Source of the DNA: Caryophanales bacterium UBA5603
Lineage (GTDB): Bacteria; Bacillota_I; Bacilli_A; Izemoplasmatales; Hujiaoplasmataceae
Assembly: GCA_002424815.1 (NCBI GenBank)
Contig: DILB01000027.1
Location: 142,001-206,000, forward strand
Direction: 5' to 3'
Length of the DNA stretch: 64,000 bases
Part shown: piece after piece, positions 33,524 through 42,405 of the stretch
Layout: each line of letters starts with the position of its first letter
Numbering within the stretch: the stretch's first letter is position 1
Notes under the pieces: generated by a model
What the model was told of the DNA's origin: nothing
What the model saw: the letters and a program-made list of their open reading frames with translations, nothing else
Databases searched by the model: none
Translations under genes and position numbers: made by a program

Positions 33524-34986
33524 AAAATTATGATCATTTAATTTTCGAACTCTCAGTGCCAAATCGAAAAGGCTATTCTTTATCAAAAGCGTTTGCTCCC
33601 AAGTATTCATTGTCTGATTTACCCTCATCTTTACTGAGAGATAACCAACCAATGTTACCCGAAGTTTCTGAACTTGATGTGCTTCGTCATTATACTAATA
33701 TTTCTCACAAAAATTTTGGCGTTGAGACGGGCTTCTATCCTCTTGGATCTTGTACAATGAAATACAATCCTAAAATCAATGAAGAGATAGCAGCAATGAA
33801 AGCATTCAATTCGATTCATCCGATGCAATCCGCTTCAGATACACAAGGGATTTTAAAAATCTATTATGAACTTCAATCAATGTTATCAGATATTTCTGGA
33901 TTAGCCGCTTACACGCTCAATCCTTTTGCTGGAGCTCAAGGTGAATTGACAGGCTTAATGATTATGAAAGAATATCATTTACAGCGCGGAGATTTTCATC
34001 GAACTAAAGTTATCGTTCCGGATTCAGCACACGGTACAAACCCTGCCAGTGCGACGATTTGTGGATTTGATATCATTGAAATTGCATCAACGCCTGAAGG
34101 CACGGTCAACCTTGAGTTGCTAAAAGCGGCTTTATCCGATGAAGTTGCTGGGATGATGCTCACTAATCCGAATACCTTAGGAATTTTTGAAAAAGATATT
34201 TGTGAGATTTCTCGTCTTGTTCATGAGGCAGGTGGATTAATGTATTATGATGGCGCTAATCTGAATGCCTTACTTGGTAAGGCGAGACCAGGTGACATGG
34301 GTTTTGATATCATGCATATCAATTTACATAAGACTTTCTCAACTCCTCATGGTGGGGGTGGACCGGGTTCTGGACCTGTAGGAGTCAAAGATTTCTTGAT
34401 TCCTTATCTTCCTAATCCACAAGTTAAATTTATTGACAATCATTACTTTTTTGATTGGAACAAAGACTCAATTGGTTCTGTTTCCGGCTTTTATGGAAAC
34501 TTTAAGGTCTGGTTGCGCGCTTATGTTTATATTATGACTTTAGGAAAAGAAGAACTTGGGAAAGTTGGAGAAATTTCAACTTTGAACGCAAATTATGTTC
34601 GAGTTCAACTTGAAGATGAATTCAATTTACCAATAAAAGGTTTCTCGATGCACGAATGTGTATTCGATGGTCTTAAAGACACCTCTACTGGTGTTACGAC
34701 TCTTGATGTTGCAAAACGGTTGCTTGATTATGGTGTTCACGCACCTACAATCTATTTTCCACTCTTATTTCATCAATCGATTATGATTGAACCAACAGAA
34801 ACCGAGTCAATGCAGACACTTGATGAATTTGTAACGGTCATGAAAAAAGTTGCTAATGAAGCTAAAACGGATCCTCTGATGATGAAACTTGCACCACATA
34901 CGACTCCAATATCTCGAATTGACGAAGTCTATGCTGCTAAAAAAATGATTCTTACTTACCAAGATTATCTTCGAGAAAATCAATAA
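33520..34986 (+). CDS. gcvPB: Glycine dehydrogenase (decarboxylating) subunit 2
   Basis: This is the C-terminal half of the split P protein and holds the PLP Lys in the motif NLHKTFSTPHGGGGPG. At 488 residues it has the family's usual length. Other conserved stretches are GFYPLGSCTMKYNPKINE and DSAHGTNPASA. It completes the T-H-PA-PB cluster. The L protein (dihydrolipoamide dehydrogenase) is not in this window and must be supplied from elsewhere. A CvpA-like gene follows after 31 bases on the same strand. Confidence 0.97.
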   Translation: MKNYDHLIFELSVPNRKGYSLSKAFAPKYSLSDLPSSLLRDNQPMLPEVSELDVLRHYTNISHKNFGVETGFYPLGSCTMKYNPKINEEIAAMKAFNSIHPMQSASDTQGILKIYYELQSMLSDISGLAAYTLNPFAGAQGELTGLMIMKEYHLQRGDFHRTKVIVPDSAHGTNPASATICGFDIIEIASTPEGTVNLELLKAALSDEVAGMMLTNPNTLGIFEKDICEISRLVHEAGGLMYYDGANLNALLGKARPGDMGFDIMHINLHKTFSTPHGGGGPGSGPVGVKDFLIPYLPNPQVKFIDNHYFFDWNKDSIGSVSGFYGNFKVWLRAYVYIMTLGKEELGKVGEISTLNANYVRVQLEDEFNLPIKGFSMHECVFDGLKDTSTGVTTLDVAKRLLDYGVHAPTIYFPLLFHQSIMIEPTETESMQTLDEFVTVMKKVANEAKTDPLMMKLAPHTTPISRIDEVYAAKKMILTYQDYLRENQ

Positions 34987-35017
34987 TATCTTTTAAGAGG
35001 TAATGGGGGAGAACTAT

Positions 35018-35761
35018 ATGAATATTTTTAATTTGTTTGGTGCAATTGATATTGCTATCGTTATTACTGTCATTATTTTCGCAGTTTTAGGTTGGAAACA
35101 CGGTTTTTTAGTTAAAATTGTGGAAATGGCATCTGGTATTTTTGGATTATTAGCTTCTGTAATTCTTGCTAGACCTTTTTCTACAGTCCTAGACGGTTGG
35201 TTTGGTGAGACAATTGCTATGAGAATCAACGAATACTTATTGTCTCGTTCAGCAATTTTTGCAGCTGAATTCACTTATGAAAATCGATTAGCTACGGTAG
35301 AACAAGCATTTGAGGGTATGAATCTCCCCCAATTTATGATTGAATGGATTGCAAGTGCCATCGATGTTGAGACCATGTCTTTGACTTTGGTTGATACAAT
35401 GACTCCCATTATTAAAAGTTTAGCATTATTAGTGATTGCTTTTTTAGTGCTATTTTTCGGATCAATCATTCTTTTCTTCTTTTTGAAAATTTTAGCCAAG
35501 TTAATTACTAAATTACCAATCATCAAACAAATAGATAAAGTTCTTGGTGTTATTTTTGGTTTGTTAAAAGTCGCATTGTTGATATTTATTTTGTTGTTTG
35601 TTTTGGGACTTTTATTAACTATTCCCGCCATTAATGAAGCGATTGGTGGATTTGTTTCAGTCGATATGCAATTAGGCCAAGAGGGTTTCAGATTATCTAA
35701 ATGGTTGTATGATAACAATTTGTTAAGACAAATCATTAATGTTTTCGTCACAATTGTTTAA
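35018..35761 (+). CDS. CvpA-family membrane protein
   Basis: The protein has 247 residues. The N-terminal segment with IDIAIVITVIIFAVLGWKHG followed by a second helix is typical of the CvpA (colicin V production) family. About four membrane helices are evident, two at the N-terminus and two around 135-205. CvpA proteins have been linked to envelope homeostasis and colicin release in E. coli, but the molecular function is not established. The start at 35018 follows GGGGGAG (35005-35011) by 6 bases; the ATG at 35003 has poorer spacing. The gene follows gcvPB by 31 bases and may be co-transcribed. Confidence 0.8.
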   Translation: MNIFNLFGAIDIAIVITVIIFAVLGWKHGFLVKIVEMASGIFGLLASVILARPFSTVLDGWFGETIAMRINEYLLSRSAIFAAEFTYENRLATVEQAFEGMNLPQFMIEWIASAIDVETMSLTLVDTMTPIIKSLALLVIAFLVLFFGSIILFFFLKILAKLITKLPIIKQIDKVLGVIFGLLKVALLIFILLFVLGLLLTIPAINEAIGGFVSVDMQLGQEGFRLSKWLYDNNLLRQIINVFVTIV

Positions 35762-35792
35762 ATACTAGAAAAATTCTTGTTTTATAAAGATT

Positions 35793-35832
35793 AAGCAGAA
35801 TTCAAAATCAAACTGAATTCTGCTTTTATTTA
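35793..35832 (+). terminator. Terminator after the gcv/CvpA operon
   Basis: An 11-bp perfect stem, AAGCAGAATTC (35793-35803) with GAATTCTGCTT (35815-35825), is followed by TTTATTTAT. Confidence 0.88.
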
Positions 35833-35956
35833 TCAGACATCATTTATATTTTGAAAATTATCAACAATATATTGATTCAAATTCGTCGATTATAAATCAG
35901 ATGACTTTTATCAGATTTTTTGATAATATATTGATAGCAGGATTGTGAGGATTTTC

Positions 35957-37243
35957 ATGAAAAAAATCAGTCGTTTTACTTATTCGTTTGTTTTCTTACT
36001 CATCACAAGTCTAATAACCTTGTGTTTTTGGACATTTCATTGGGAAAACATCGGTATTCCTCTTTTTTTGGGACTGATTTTTATTGTCTTTGTTTTTTTT
36101 AAGGATCCAATGCCAACCATTCCTTTACTGTTAAATGCTCTATTTATGGTTTCTAAAACTCCGACATCATTTGCTGAAATCCCTCTATATTTATATTTAA
36201 CGCCAGTAGCAATCATTGGGGGAATGATCATTCACATCATTCGTTTCCATGTTAAATTTTTAAAGGGAAAAATGCTTTTGGGTGTATTATTGATGTTTGC
36301 CGCCATGTTACTTTCTAGTTTTAATGCTGCTGAATTATCGCTAAACTATTGGTTTTATGCTTCAATTGGATTAGTTTATGCAATCATTTATCTGTTTTTC
36401 GTCAATACTATTGATGGCAATCATATCAAGTATCTCTTACAATTGCTATTCTTATTGGGAATCATCGTCAGTTTTGAAGTTTTAATTTATTATATTCGAG
36501 TTGAAGATGTCATTGACGCGATTGACAATCGCTCAATTGATATCGGATGGGGCATTTCAACCTATATCGGGACTTATCTTGTTATGTTTACTGCGATGAC
36601 ATTTTATTTTATAAGAACGAGTAAGCTTGGACATTTGTTGATTCCCTTAGCTATTTTCCAAATAATCATGGTATTATTCACGACTTCCAGAGGAGGAATG
36701 GTTACCATGGCAGCTATGTTACCAATTTTTATTTTTGTTGCATTTTACAAGTCGGGTAAGTTTTGGAAAGGTATATTAATATTTCTATTATCTATTGGAA
36801 TAATAACAATACTTGTTTTGTACCAAAACGAACTATTTATTGCGCTTTTTGATCGCTTTAATCGTATTTTATTTGATGATTCAGGTAGAGTCGATATATG
36901 GTTAGATGCTTGGGAGAAATTCCGTGAAAATCCTTTATTTGGTGGCGGGATTTTTGCTAGAACGGGTGATAAAGATTATAACATGTTCCACAATACCTTT
37001 ATGCATACCTTAGGAACGATGGGTCTTGTTGGACTTGTATCGCTCTTCATTCAATTATTCATGCAGTTCAAAATAACGCTTGGACGTTTAAAAACAGAAA
37101 ATATTTTCCTTGCCATTTCACTTTTAGGAGCTCATGTACATGGAATGGTAGATAATGTCTATTTTATGCCTCAATTTATGGTTATTATGCTCATCATTGT
37201 TGTTGTGGTTGAAGTGTCAGAACCTAAAGTTTTGATAAATTGA
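35957..37243 (+). CDS. O-antigen ligase / Wzy-like polymerase family membrane protein
   Basis: The 428-residue protein has about eleven membrane helices. The Wzy_C-type signature is clear: FTTSRGGMVTMAAM, then DSGRVDIWLDAWEKF and PLFGGGIFARTGDK, then HNTFMHTLGTMG. Members join sugar chains to a lipid or polymerise surface polysaccharides on the outer face of the membrane. No glycosyltransferases or flippase lie next to it, so its substrate is open. The ATG at 35957 has GAGGA upstream; the GTG at 35945 overlaps that site. It stands alone between two terminators. Confidence 0.83.
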   Translation: MKKISRFTYSFVFLLITSLITLCFWTFHWENIGIPLFLGLIFIVFVFFKDPMPTIPLLLNALFMVSKTPTSFAEIPLYLYLTPVAIIGGMIIHIIRFHVKFLKGKMLLGVLLMFAAMLLSSFNAAELSLNYWFYASIGLVYAIIYLFFVNTIDGNHIKYLLQLLFLLGIIVSFEVLIYYIRVEDVIDAIDNRSIDIGWGISTYIGTYLVMFTAMTFYFIRTSKLGHLLIPLAIFQIIMVLFTTSRGGMVTMAAMLPIFIFVAFYKSGKFWKGILIFLLSIGIITILVLYQNELFIALFDRFNRILFDDSGRVDIWLDAWEKFRENPLFGGGIFARTGDKDYNMFHNTFMHTLGTMGLVGLVSLFIQLFMQFKITLGRLKTENIFLAISLLGAHVHGMVDNVYFMPQFMVIMLIIVVVVEVSEPKVLIN

Positions 37244-37256
37244 TAATTTCTAAAAA

Positions 37257-37282
37257 AAAGCCATCTAATCAAAGATGGCTTT
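37257..37282. terminator. Bidirectional terminator
   Basis: AAAGCCATCT (37257-37266) pairs with AGATGGCTTT (37273-37282) around a 6-nt loop, between the O-antigen-ligase-like gene and the converging ispG. Confidence 0.93.
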
Positions 37283-38331
37283 TAATATGAAAGTATCGCT
37301 TCTTTTAATGTTTCAATAATTTGTTCTTGTTTAATTTTTTTAATTTTTAAGCCATCAATATACAACAAAGCTTCTCCACGACCACCAGCAATAGCAATAT
37401 TTGCTCCCTTAGCTTCACCGGGGCCATTGACAGCGCATCCCATAATGGCGACTGTAATATCCTTGTCGATGGTATCTAAAAACTTTTCAATTTCATTAGC
37501 TATCGGAATCATATCATATTGGATTCGACCGCACGTAGGACAACTAACCAACTTGGGTTTTTTATAGAGGCCAAAATTCGATAATAATTCTTTAGCAACT
37601 TTGATCTCTTCAACGGGGTCTGCCGTTAATGAGACTCTAATAGTTGAACCAATACCTTGATGAATGAGAACGCCTAAGCCCGCAGCACTTTTAATCGTAC
37701 CACCCACCATTGTGCCAGCCTCAGTGATGCCGAGGTGCAGAGGATAATGAAAAGTATCCGCAGCTAATTCATAGGCTTTTATCGTGTTTAGCATGTCCGT
37801 GGATTTTAATGAAATGATGATATCTTCAAAACCAAATCGTTCAAGTAATTCCACATGGTATTTTGCTGAAGCAATCATGGCTTCAGGCGTTGGAGATCCA
37901 TATTGATTCAAAATAGCGGGCTCAAGAGATCCAGAATTGATGCCAATTCTGATGGGAATAGAATGCGCTTTACAAGCATCTGCCACAGCTTTGACATTTT
38001 CATCCGACCCAATATTTCCCGGATTTATTCTGATTTTGTCTACACCTTGTCGAATGGCTTCCAAAGCTAATTGATGGTCAAAATGAATATCAGCTACAAG
38101 TGGAATATGAATAAGACGTTTAATTAATCCCAACGCTTTGGCATCTTCCATATCTAAAACCGCTACACGAACGATTTCACATCCTGCCGTTTCAAGCATA
38201 TATATTTGCCGAATAGTAGCCTCAACATCTTTCGTTTGAGTTGTTGTCATGCTCTGAATGAATATTCGGTTGTTACCACCTAATTGCAATGCTCCCACCT
38301 TAACTGCTTTTGTATTGATTCGATTTATCAT
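37282..38331 (-). CDS. ispG: 4-hydroxy-3-methylbut-2-enyl diphosphate synthase (IspG/GcpE)
   Basis: IspG is the penultimate enzyme of the non-mevalonate (MEP) isoprenoid pathway and uses a 4Fe-4S cluster to convert MEcPP to HMBPP. The 349-residue bacterial-length protein begins with TKAVKVGALQLGGNN.IFIQSMT. The cluster ligands are visible: two Cys in SCPTCGR and one in GCAVNGPGEAKGAN, with the conserved Glu just after. It is a single minus-strand gene with AGGTGA upstream of its ATG. Its presence implies the MEP route in this organism. Confidence 0.96.
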   Translation of the reverse strand: MINRINTKAVKVGALQLGGNNRIFIQSMTTTQTKDVEATIRQIYMLETAGCEIVRVAVLDMEDAKALGLIKRLIHIPLVADIHFDHQLALEAIRQGVDKIRINPGNIGSDENVKAVADACKAHSIPIRIGINSGSLEPAILNQYGSPTPEAMIASAKYHVELLERFGFEDIIISLKSTDMLNTIKAYELAADTFHYPLHLGITEAGTMVGGTIKSAAGLGVLIHQGIGSTIRVSLTADPVEEIKVAKELLSNFGLYKKPKLVSCPTCGRIQYDMIPIANEIEKFLDTIDKDITVAIMGCAVNGPGEAKGANIAIAGGRGEALLYIDGLKIKKIKQEQIIETLKEAILSY

Positions 38332-38496
38332 ATATTTATCACCTACATAAATTATACTATATAATGCTAAGATTATTCCTTTAAGTTAATGATGAGATTA
38401 AGATAAATTTAAGTAAGTCTTTTCTTTATAAAGAAACTTATAATAAGAGGCTAGTTTTCTTTGATATTTAAATCACTCATATCGTGAATTTATGGC

Positions 38497-38525
38497 TTGT
38501 TAATAAAGCGCTTTCATTGTATAAT
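38497..38525 (+). promoter_or_regulatory. gdhA promoter with embedded cre-like operator
   Basis: TTGTTA (38497-38502), 17 bp, TATAAT (38520-38525). The spacer contains TAAAGCGCTTTCA (38504-38516), whose AAAGCGCTTT core is a perfect palindrome and fits the CcpA cre consensus. Its position between -35 and -10 predicts repression. Confidence 0.8.
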
Positions 38526-38638
38526 AGATGATGGTGATGAAAAAAGAACTATAACTCTGTCTAAATCGCATTCTCAAGCTCTTTTTTTATTGTCTTGAGC
38601 ATTAACAAGCGAAATCAAACAGGGAGAATTTTGTTGGC

Positions 38639-38680
38639 TTGACGGTCATTTTTAAAAAAAATACGCCGTCGGTTTTTGTT
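38639..38680 (+). terminator. Terminator-like hairpin inside the gdhA leader
   Basis: GACGG (38641-38645) pairs with CCGTC (38666-38670), extended outward by two T/G pairs. Inside an internal loop, ATTTTT (38648-38653) pairs with AAAAAT (38657-38662). GGTTTTTGTT follows. It lies about 60 bases before the start codon, so it could stop transcription before gdhA. Confidence 0.5.
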
Positions 38681-38740
38681 ACGTGAATTCATGCGATGCA
38701 TAGATATCGCATAAAATATAGACGAGAGAGGTAAATCAAA

Positions 38741-40087
38741 TTGTTTAAAAGTAAATATCTCAATGATTTTTATGCAAAGTTATCAAAAAGGTATCAAGAT
38801 CAACCAGAATTTCTTCAAGCTGTTGAAGAATTTGTCAATTCGCTCGATATGCTTGTCGAAAAGGATCCACTGATTCAAAAGAACGCAATCGTTGAAAGAA
38901 TCGTTGAACCGGAACGAATCATTAAATTTCGCGTTTCTTGGGTTGATGATGCGGGTGTTGTTCAAGTCAATCGAGCAATGCGTGTACAATTTAACTCAGC
39001 AATAGGTCCATATAAAGGCGGAATTCGTTTCCATCATAGTGTTAATGAGTCAATTATGAAATTTCTTGGTTTTGAGCAAACATTCAAAAATTCATTGACT
39101 GGCCTTCCGATGGGTGGCGCTAAGGGTGGATCAGATTTTGATCCTGCAGGTAAAAGTGATAATGAAATTATGAGATTTTGCCAGAACTTTATTCTTGAGT
39201 TATATCGACACATTGGTCCCGGAACTGATGTTCCAGCCGGAGATTTAGGTGTTGGAGCGAGAGAAATCGGATATATGTATGGTATGTATAAGAGAATTCA
39301 AAATGAATTTAGTGGAACATTTACCTCAAAAGGTATTGCTTCAGGAGGATCCTTAGGGAGACCAGAAGCAACGGGATATGGATTATGCTATTTCGTTGAA
39401 GAAATGCTTAGAACTTTTAGAAATGACACATTTAAAGATAAACGTGTCATCATCAGCGGTGCTGGAAAAGTTGGATCCATGGCTGCAGAAAAGGTTATTG
39501 AACTTGGTGGAAAAGTCGTTGGCATGAGTGATATCAGTGGTGTAATTCGTGATGAAGATGGAATCGATCTTGAATTAATTAAAACTTTATCTAAAACTAA
39601 TTCTGTAGTAATGGATAAATATCGTGCCTATCATCCAAATGCAACATTTAGTCCAACCACGAAAGATATCTGGAAAATTCCTTGTGATATTGCTCTTCCT
39701 TGTGCTACACAAAATGAAATATATATGGATTCAGCGAAAGAACTTGTGGCGAATGGTTGCTGGCTTGTAGCTGAAGGAGCTAATATGCCTACGACACTTG
39801 AGGCAACTAAATATTTCCAAGAAAATAAAATTTTATTCGCCCCAGGAAAAGCAGCTAATGCTGGTGGAGTAGCCGTATCAGGACTTGAAATGACTCAAAA
39901 TGCAATGTTTATGAACTGGACATTCGAAGAAGTTGATATTAAATTGCATGAGATTATGCGGAATATCTTCAAAAAATGCCATCAGACATCATTAGTCTAT
40001 ACCGGAAAACCTGATGACCTTGTAACAGGTGCTAATATTGCTGGTTTCTTAAAAGTTTATGAAGCGATGCTTCAACAAGGCGTATAA
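38741..40087 (+). CDS. gdhA: Glutamate dehydrogenase (NADP-type)
   Basis: GdhA interconverts 2-oxoglutarate plus ammonia and glutamate. The 448 residues match the hexameric NADP-linked type in length. The conserved stretch GPYKGGIRFHHSVN is followed by GLPMGGAKGGSDFDP with the catalytic Lys, and the Rossmann motif is SGAGKVGSMAAEKV. It begins with TTG at 38741, 9 bases after GAGAGAGG. The long leader, the TTG start and the cre-like site in the promoter all point to controlled expression. A DUF1015 gene follows after 12 bases, starting a serine-synthesis cluster. Confidence 0.96.
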   Translation: MFKSKYLNDFYAKLSKRYQDQPEFLQAVEEFVNSLDMLVEKDPLIQKNAIVERIVEPERIIKFRVSWVDDAGVVQVNRAMRVQFNSAIGPYKGGIRFHHSVNESIMKFLGFEQTFKNSLTGLPMGGAKGGSDFDPAGKSDNEIMRFCQNFILELYRHIGPGTDVPAGDLGVGAREIGYMYGMYKRIQNEFSGTFTSKGIASGGSLGRPEATGYGLCYFVEEMLRTFRNDTFKDKRVIISGAGKVGSMAAEKVIELGGKVVGMSDISGVIRDEDGIDLELIKTLSKTNSVVMDKYRAYHPNATFSPTTKDIWKIPCDIALPCATQNEIYMDSAKELVANGCWLVAEGANMPTTLEATKYFQENKILFAPGKAANAGGVAVSGLEMTQNAMFMNWTFEEVDIKLHEIMRNIFKKCHQTSLVYTGKPDDLVTGANIAGFLKVYEAMLQQGV

Positions 40088-40099
40088 ACGGAGAAAAAA

Positions 40100-41299
40100 A
40101 TGACTGTTATTAAACCCCCTAAGATTCTAATCCCAAGATCAGGTATTGATTTACATAAGTGGGCAATCATCGCTTGTGACCAATATACAAGCGAGCCTGA
40201 ATATTGGTATTCCCTTAGTGATTTGGTTGGCAATAGTCCTTCGACGCTGCATATGATTTTTCCAGAAGTATATTTGGGGAAAAATGATGATAATCGAATT
40301 TTATCAATCAATACTACCATGAATAATTATATTAATAATGGAATTTTTCAAGAAGTCGGAGAATGCTTTATTCTTGTTGACAGAAGCACTTCATATCAAA
40401 AAAAACGTTTAGGACTGATTGTTTCCATTGATTTAGATCAATATGAATATAGTGAACATACTGACGCACTAATACGAGCGACTGAACGAACTGTTGTTTC
40501 GCGTATTCCACCCCGTGTGAAGATAAGACAAGATGCGATAATAGAAATTCCTCATGTGTTAGTCCTTGTCGACGATCGTGATTTAAAAATTATTGAAAAT
40601 CTTTATGATAAAAAAGATACATTTAAAAAAATTTATGATTTTGAATTAAATATGAATGGCGGACACTTGTCGGGTTATAAAATTGATGAAACGCACCAGA
40701 TCATCAAGGATTTAGAAAGTTTGACTAAAAATAATCTTTTATTCATTGTTGGTGATGGGAACCATTCTTTGGCAACCGCTAAAGCGTGTTGGGATGCAAT
40801 TAAAATCGGATTGAACAAAGAACAAAGAGAAATTCATCCGAGTCGTTATGCGATGATTGAATTAATGAATATTCACGATAAAGGTCTTCAATTTGAGCCA
40901 ATTCATCGGATTGTATTTAATGTTAAATCTGATTTTCTTTCTGGGTTAACCGAATTAGCGACTGGAAATTCAAAATGTATTACTTATTCCTCAAAAGTTG
41001 GTGAAAAATCACTGCCGCTTTCAGAGAATGCACCAGAAGCCATCCGAGTTGTCCAAGATTACATCGATTTATATATTCAACAAAATCCTGAAGCTTCCGT
41101 TGACTATGTGCATGGACTAGAGTCCTTAAAAAATATATGTCATAAACATCCGGATGCTATCGGAATTACTTTACCACCAATTGACAAAAAAGATATATTT
41201 GACTATGTTTCAATGCATGGAGTTCTTCCAAGAAAGTCTTTTTCGATGGGAGAGGCTTCAGAAAAACGTTATTATCTAGAATGTCGAAAAATCAAATAA
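40100..41299 (+). CDS. DUF1015 family protein (serine-cluster associated)
   Basis: The protein has 399 residues. It begins with PPKILIPRSGIDLHKWAIIACDQYTSEPEYW, quoted here in parts: KWAIIACDQYTSEPEYW is the recognisable DUF1015 opening. It also has the central GDGNHSLATAK motif. DUF1015 genes commonly sit next to serA and serC in Bacillota and Bacteroidota, and here serC and serA follow immediately. The biochemical function is not established; proposals connect it with serine or phosphoserine metabolism on context alone. No signal peptide or membrane helix is present. Confidence 0.85.
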   Translation: MTVIKPPKILIPRSGIDLHKWAIIACDQYTSEPEYWYSLSDLVGNSPSTLHMIFPEVYLGKNDDNRILSINTTMNNYINNGIFQEVGECFILVDRSTSYQKKRLGLIVSIDLDQYEYSEHTDALIRATERTVVSRIPPRVKIRQDAIIEIPHVLVLVDDRDLKIIENLYDKKDTFKKIYDFELNMNGGHLSGYKIDETHQIIKDLESLTKNNLLFIVGDGNHSLATAKACWDAIKIGLNKEQREIHPSRYAMIELMNIHDKGLQFEPIHRIVFNVKSDFLSGLTELATGNSKCITYSSKVGEKSLPLSENAPEAIRVVQDYIDLYIQQNPEASVDYVHGLESLKNICHKHPDAIGITLPPIDKKDIFDYVSMHGVLPRKSFSMGEASEKRYYLECRKIK

Positions 41300-41315
41300 A
41301 TGAGAGGGGTAAATT

Positions 41316-42401
41316 ATGAAACGTATTTTTAATTTTTCCGCCGGTCCAGCCGTACTACCGGAAGCTGTTCTCCAAACTGCAGCAGCTGAAATGTTAGATT
41401 ATCATGGATCTGGCATGTCAGTTATGGAAATGAGTCATCGCTCTAAGATTTATGAATCAATTCTTGAAGAAGCAAAAGCCGATTTGCGTCGTCTAATGAA
41501 CATTCCGGATAATTACACAATTCTTTTTCTACAAGGAGGAGGCCATCTCCAATTTGCAATGGTTCCTATGAATTTGATGAAAAATCGGGTTGCTGATTAT
41601 ATTGTGACTGGGCAATGGGCGAAACGCGCTTATGAAGAAGCCAAAATTTTCGGACAAGCTAATAAAATAGCTTCATCAGAAGACAAAGGTTTTTCCTATA
41701 TTCCTAATTGTGATGATCTTCCTATTTCTCCCGATGCTGATTATGTTCATATTTGTGATAACAATACAATTTTTGGAACTAAATTTCATAAAATACCTAA
41801 TACAAAAGGAAAAATATTAGTTGCTGACATGTCTTCTTGTATATTATCTGAACCTGTTGATGTTTCTAAATACGGCCTTATTTACGCTGGAGCTCAAAAA
41901 AACATCGGCCCTGCAGGTACTTTGATTGTTATAATTAGAAATGACTTGCTTACTGAAGAGACACTTCCAGGCACACCGACGATGCTGAAGTATTTGACAC
42001 ATTCGGAAAATAATTCGATGTATAACACGCCGCCTACCTATGGAATTTATATTTGCGGACTTGTATTTAAGTGGCTACTTAATCAAGGTGGATTAGAAGC
42101 TATGCAACAATATAACATTAAGAAAGCAAATATTCTTTATGATTTTCTCGATAAAAGTCGATTGTTCCGTGGTAATGTAGCGAAGGAAGATCGTTCGCTC
42201 ATGAATGTTACGTTTGTGACTGGCAACAATGAATTGGATGATTTATTTGTTAAAGAAGCGAAAGCTGCAGGCTTTGACAACCTTAAGGGTCACCGTTCAG
42301 TTGGTGGCATGCGGGCAAGCATCTATAACGCTATGCCTATTGAAGGTGTCATAGCTCTTGTTGATTTCATGAAGTCTTTCGAAGCTAAGCATGTAGGTTA
42401 A
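41316..42401 (+). CDS. serC: Phosphoserine aminotransferase
   Basis: SerC converts 3-phosphohydroxypyruvate and glutamate to phosphoserine and 2-oxoglutarate, the second step of serine synthesis. The 361-residue PLP enzyme starts with FNFSAGPAVLPEAVL, and the PLP Lys lies in YAGAQKNIGPAG. The C-terminal GHRSVGGMRASIYNAMP is characteristic. GAGAGGGG precedes the ATG. It lies between the DUF1015 gene and serA, with only 4 bases before serA. Glutamate for the reaction could come from gdhA just upstream. Confidence 0.97.
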   Translation: MKRIFNFSAGPAVLPEAVLQTAAAEMLDYHGSGMSVMEMSHRSKIYESILEEAKADLRRLMNIPDNYTILFLQGGGHLQFAMVPMNLMKNRVADYIVTGQWAKRAYEEAKIFGQANKIASSEDKGFSYIPNCDDLPISPDADYVHICDNNTIFGTKFHKIPNTKGKILVADMSSCILSEPVDVSKYGLIYAGAQKNIGPAGTLIVIIRNDLLTEETLPGTPTMLKYLTHSENNSMYNTPPTYGIYICGLVFKWLLNQGGLEAMQQYNIKKANILYDFLDKSRLFRGNVAKEDRSLMNVTFVTGNNELDDLFVKEAKAAGFDNLKGHRSVGGMRASIYNAMPIEGVIALVDFMKSFEAKHVG

Positions 42402-42405
42402 ACCG

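Larger units (their letters stand above)
38332..38740 (+). other. 409-base intergenic region holding the gdhA promoter and leader
   Basis: The first ~165 bases (38332-38496) are AT-rich and contain no recognisable gene. The rest holds the gdhA promoter with a cre-like site and about 208 bases of 5' leader. The leader has a CTCAAG/CTTGAG hairpin (38573-38599), a terminator-like hairpin (38639-38680) and an ATGCGAT/ATCGCAT hairpin (38691-38712) just before the ribosome-binding site. Confidence 0.7.

Noticed and set aside
38528..38554. Leader peptide ORF (ATG ATG GTG ATG ... TAA) in the gdhA leader
   Set aside because: It begins at or before the predicted transcription start and has no ribosome-binding site.
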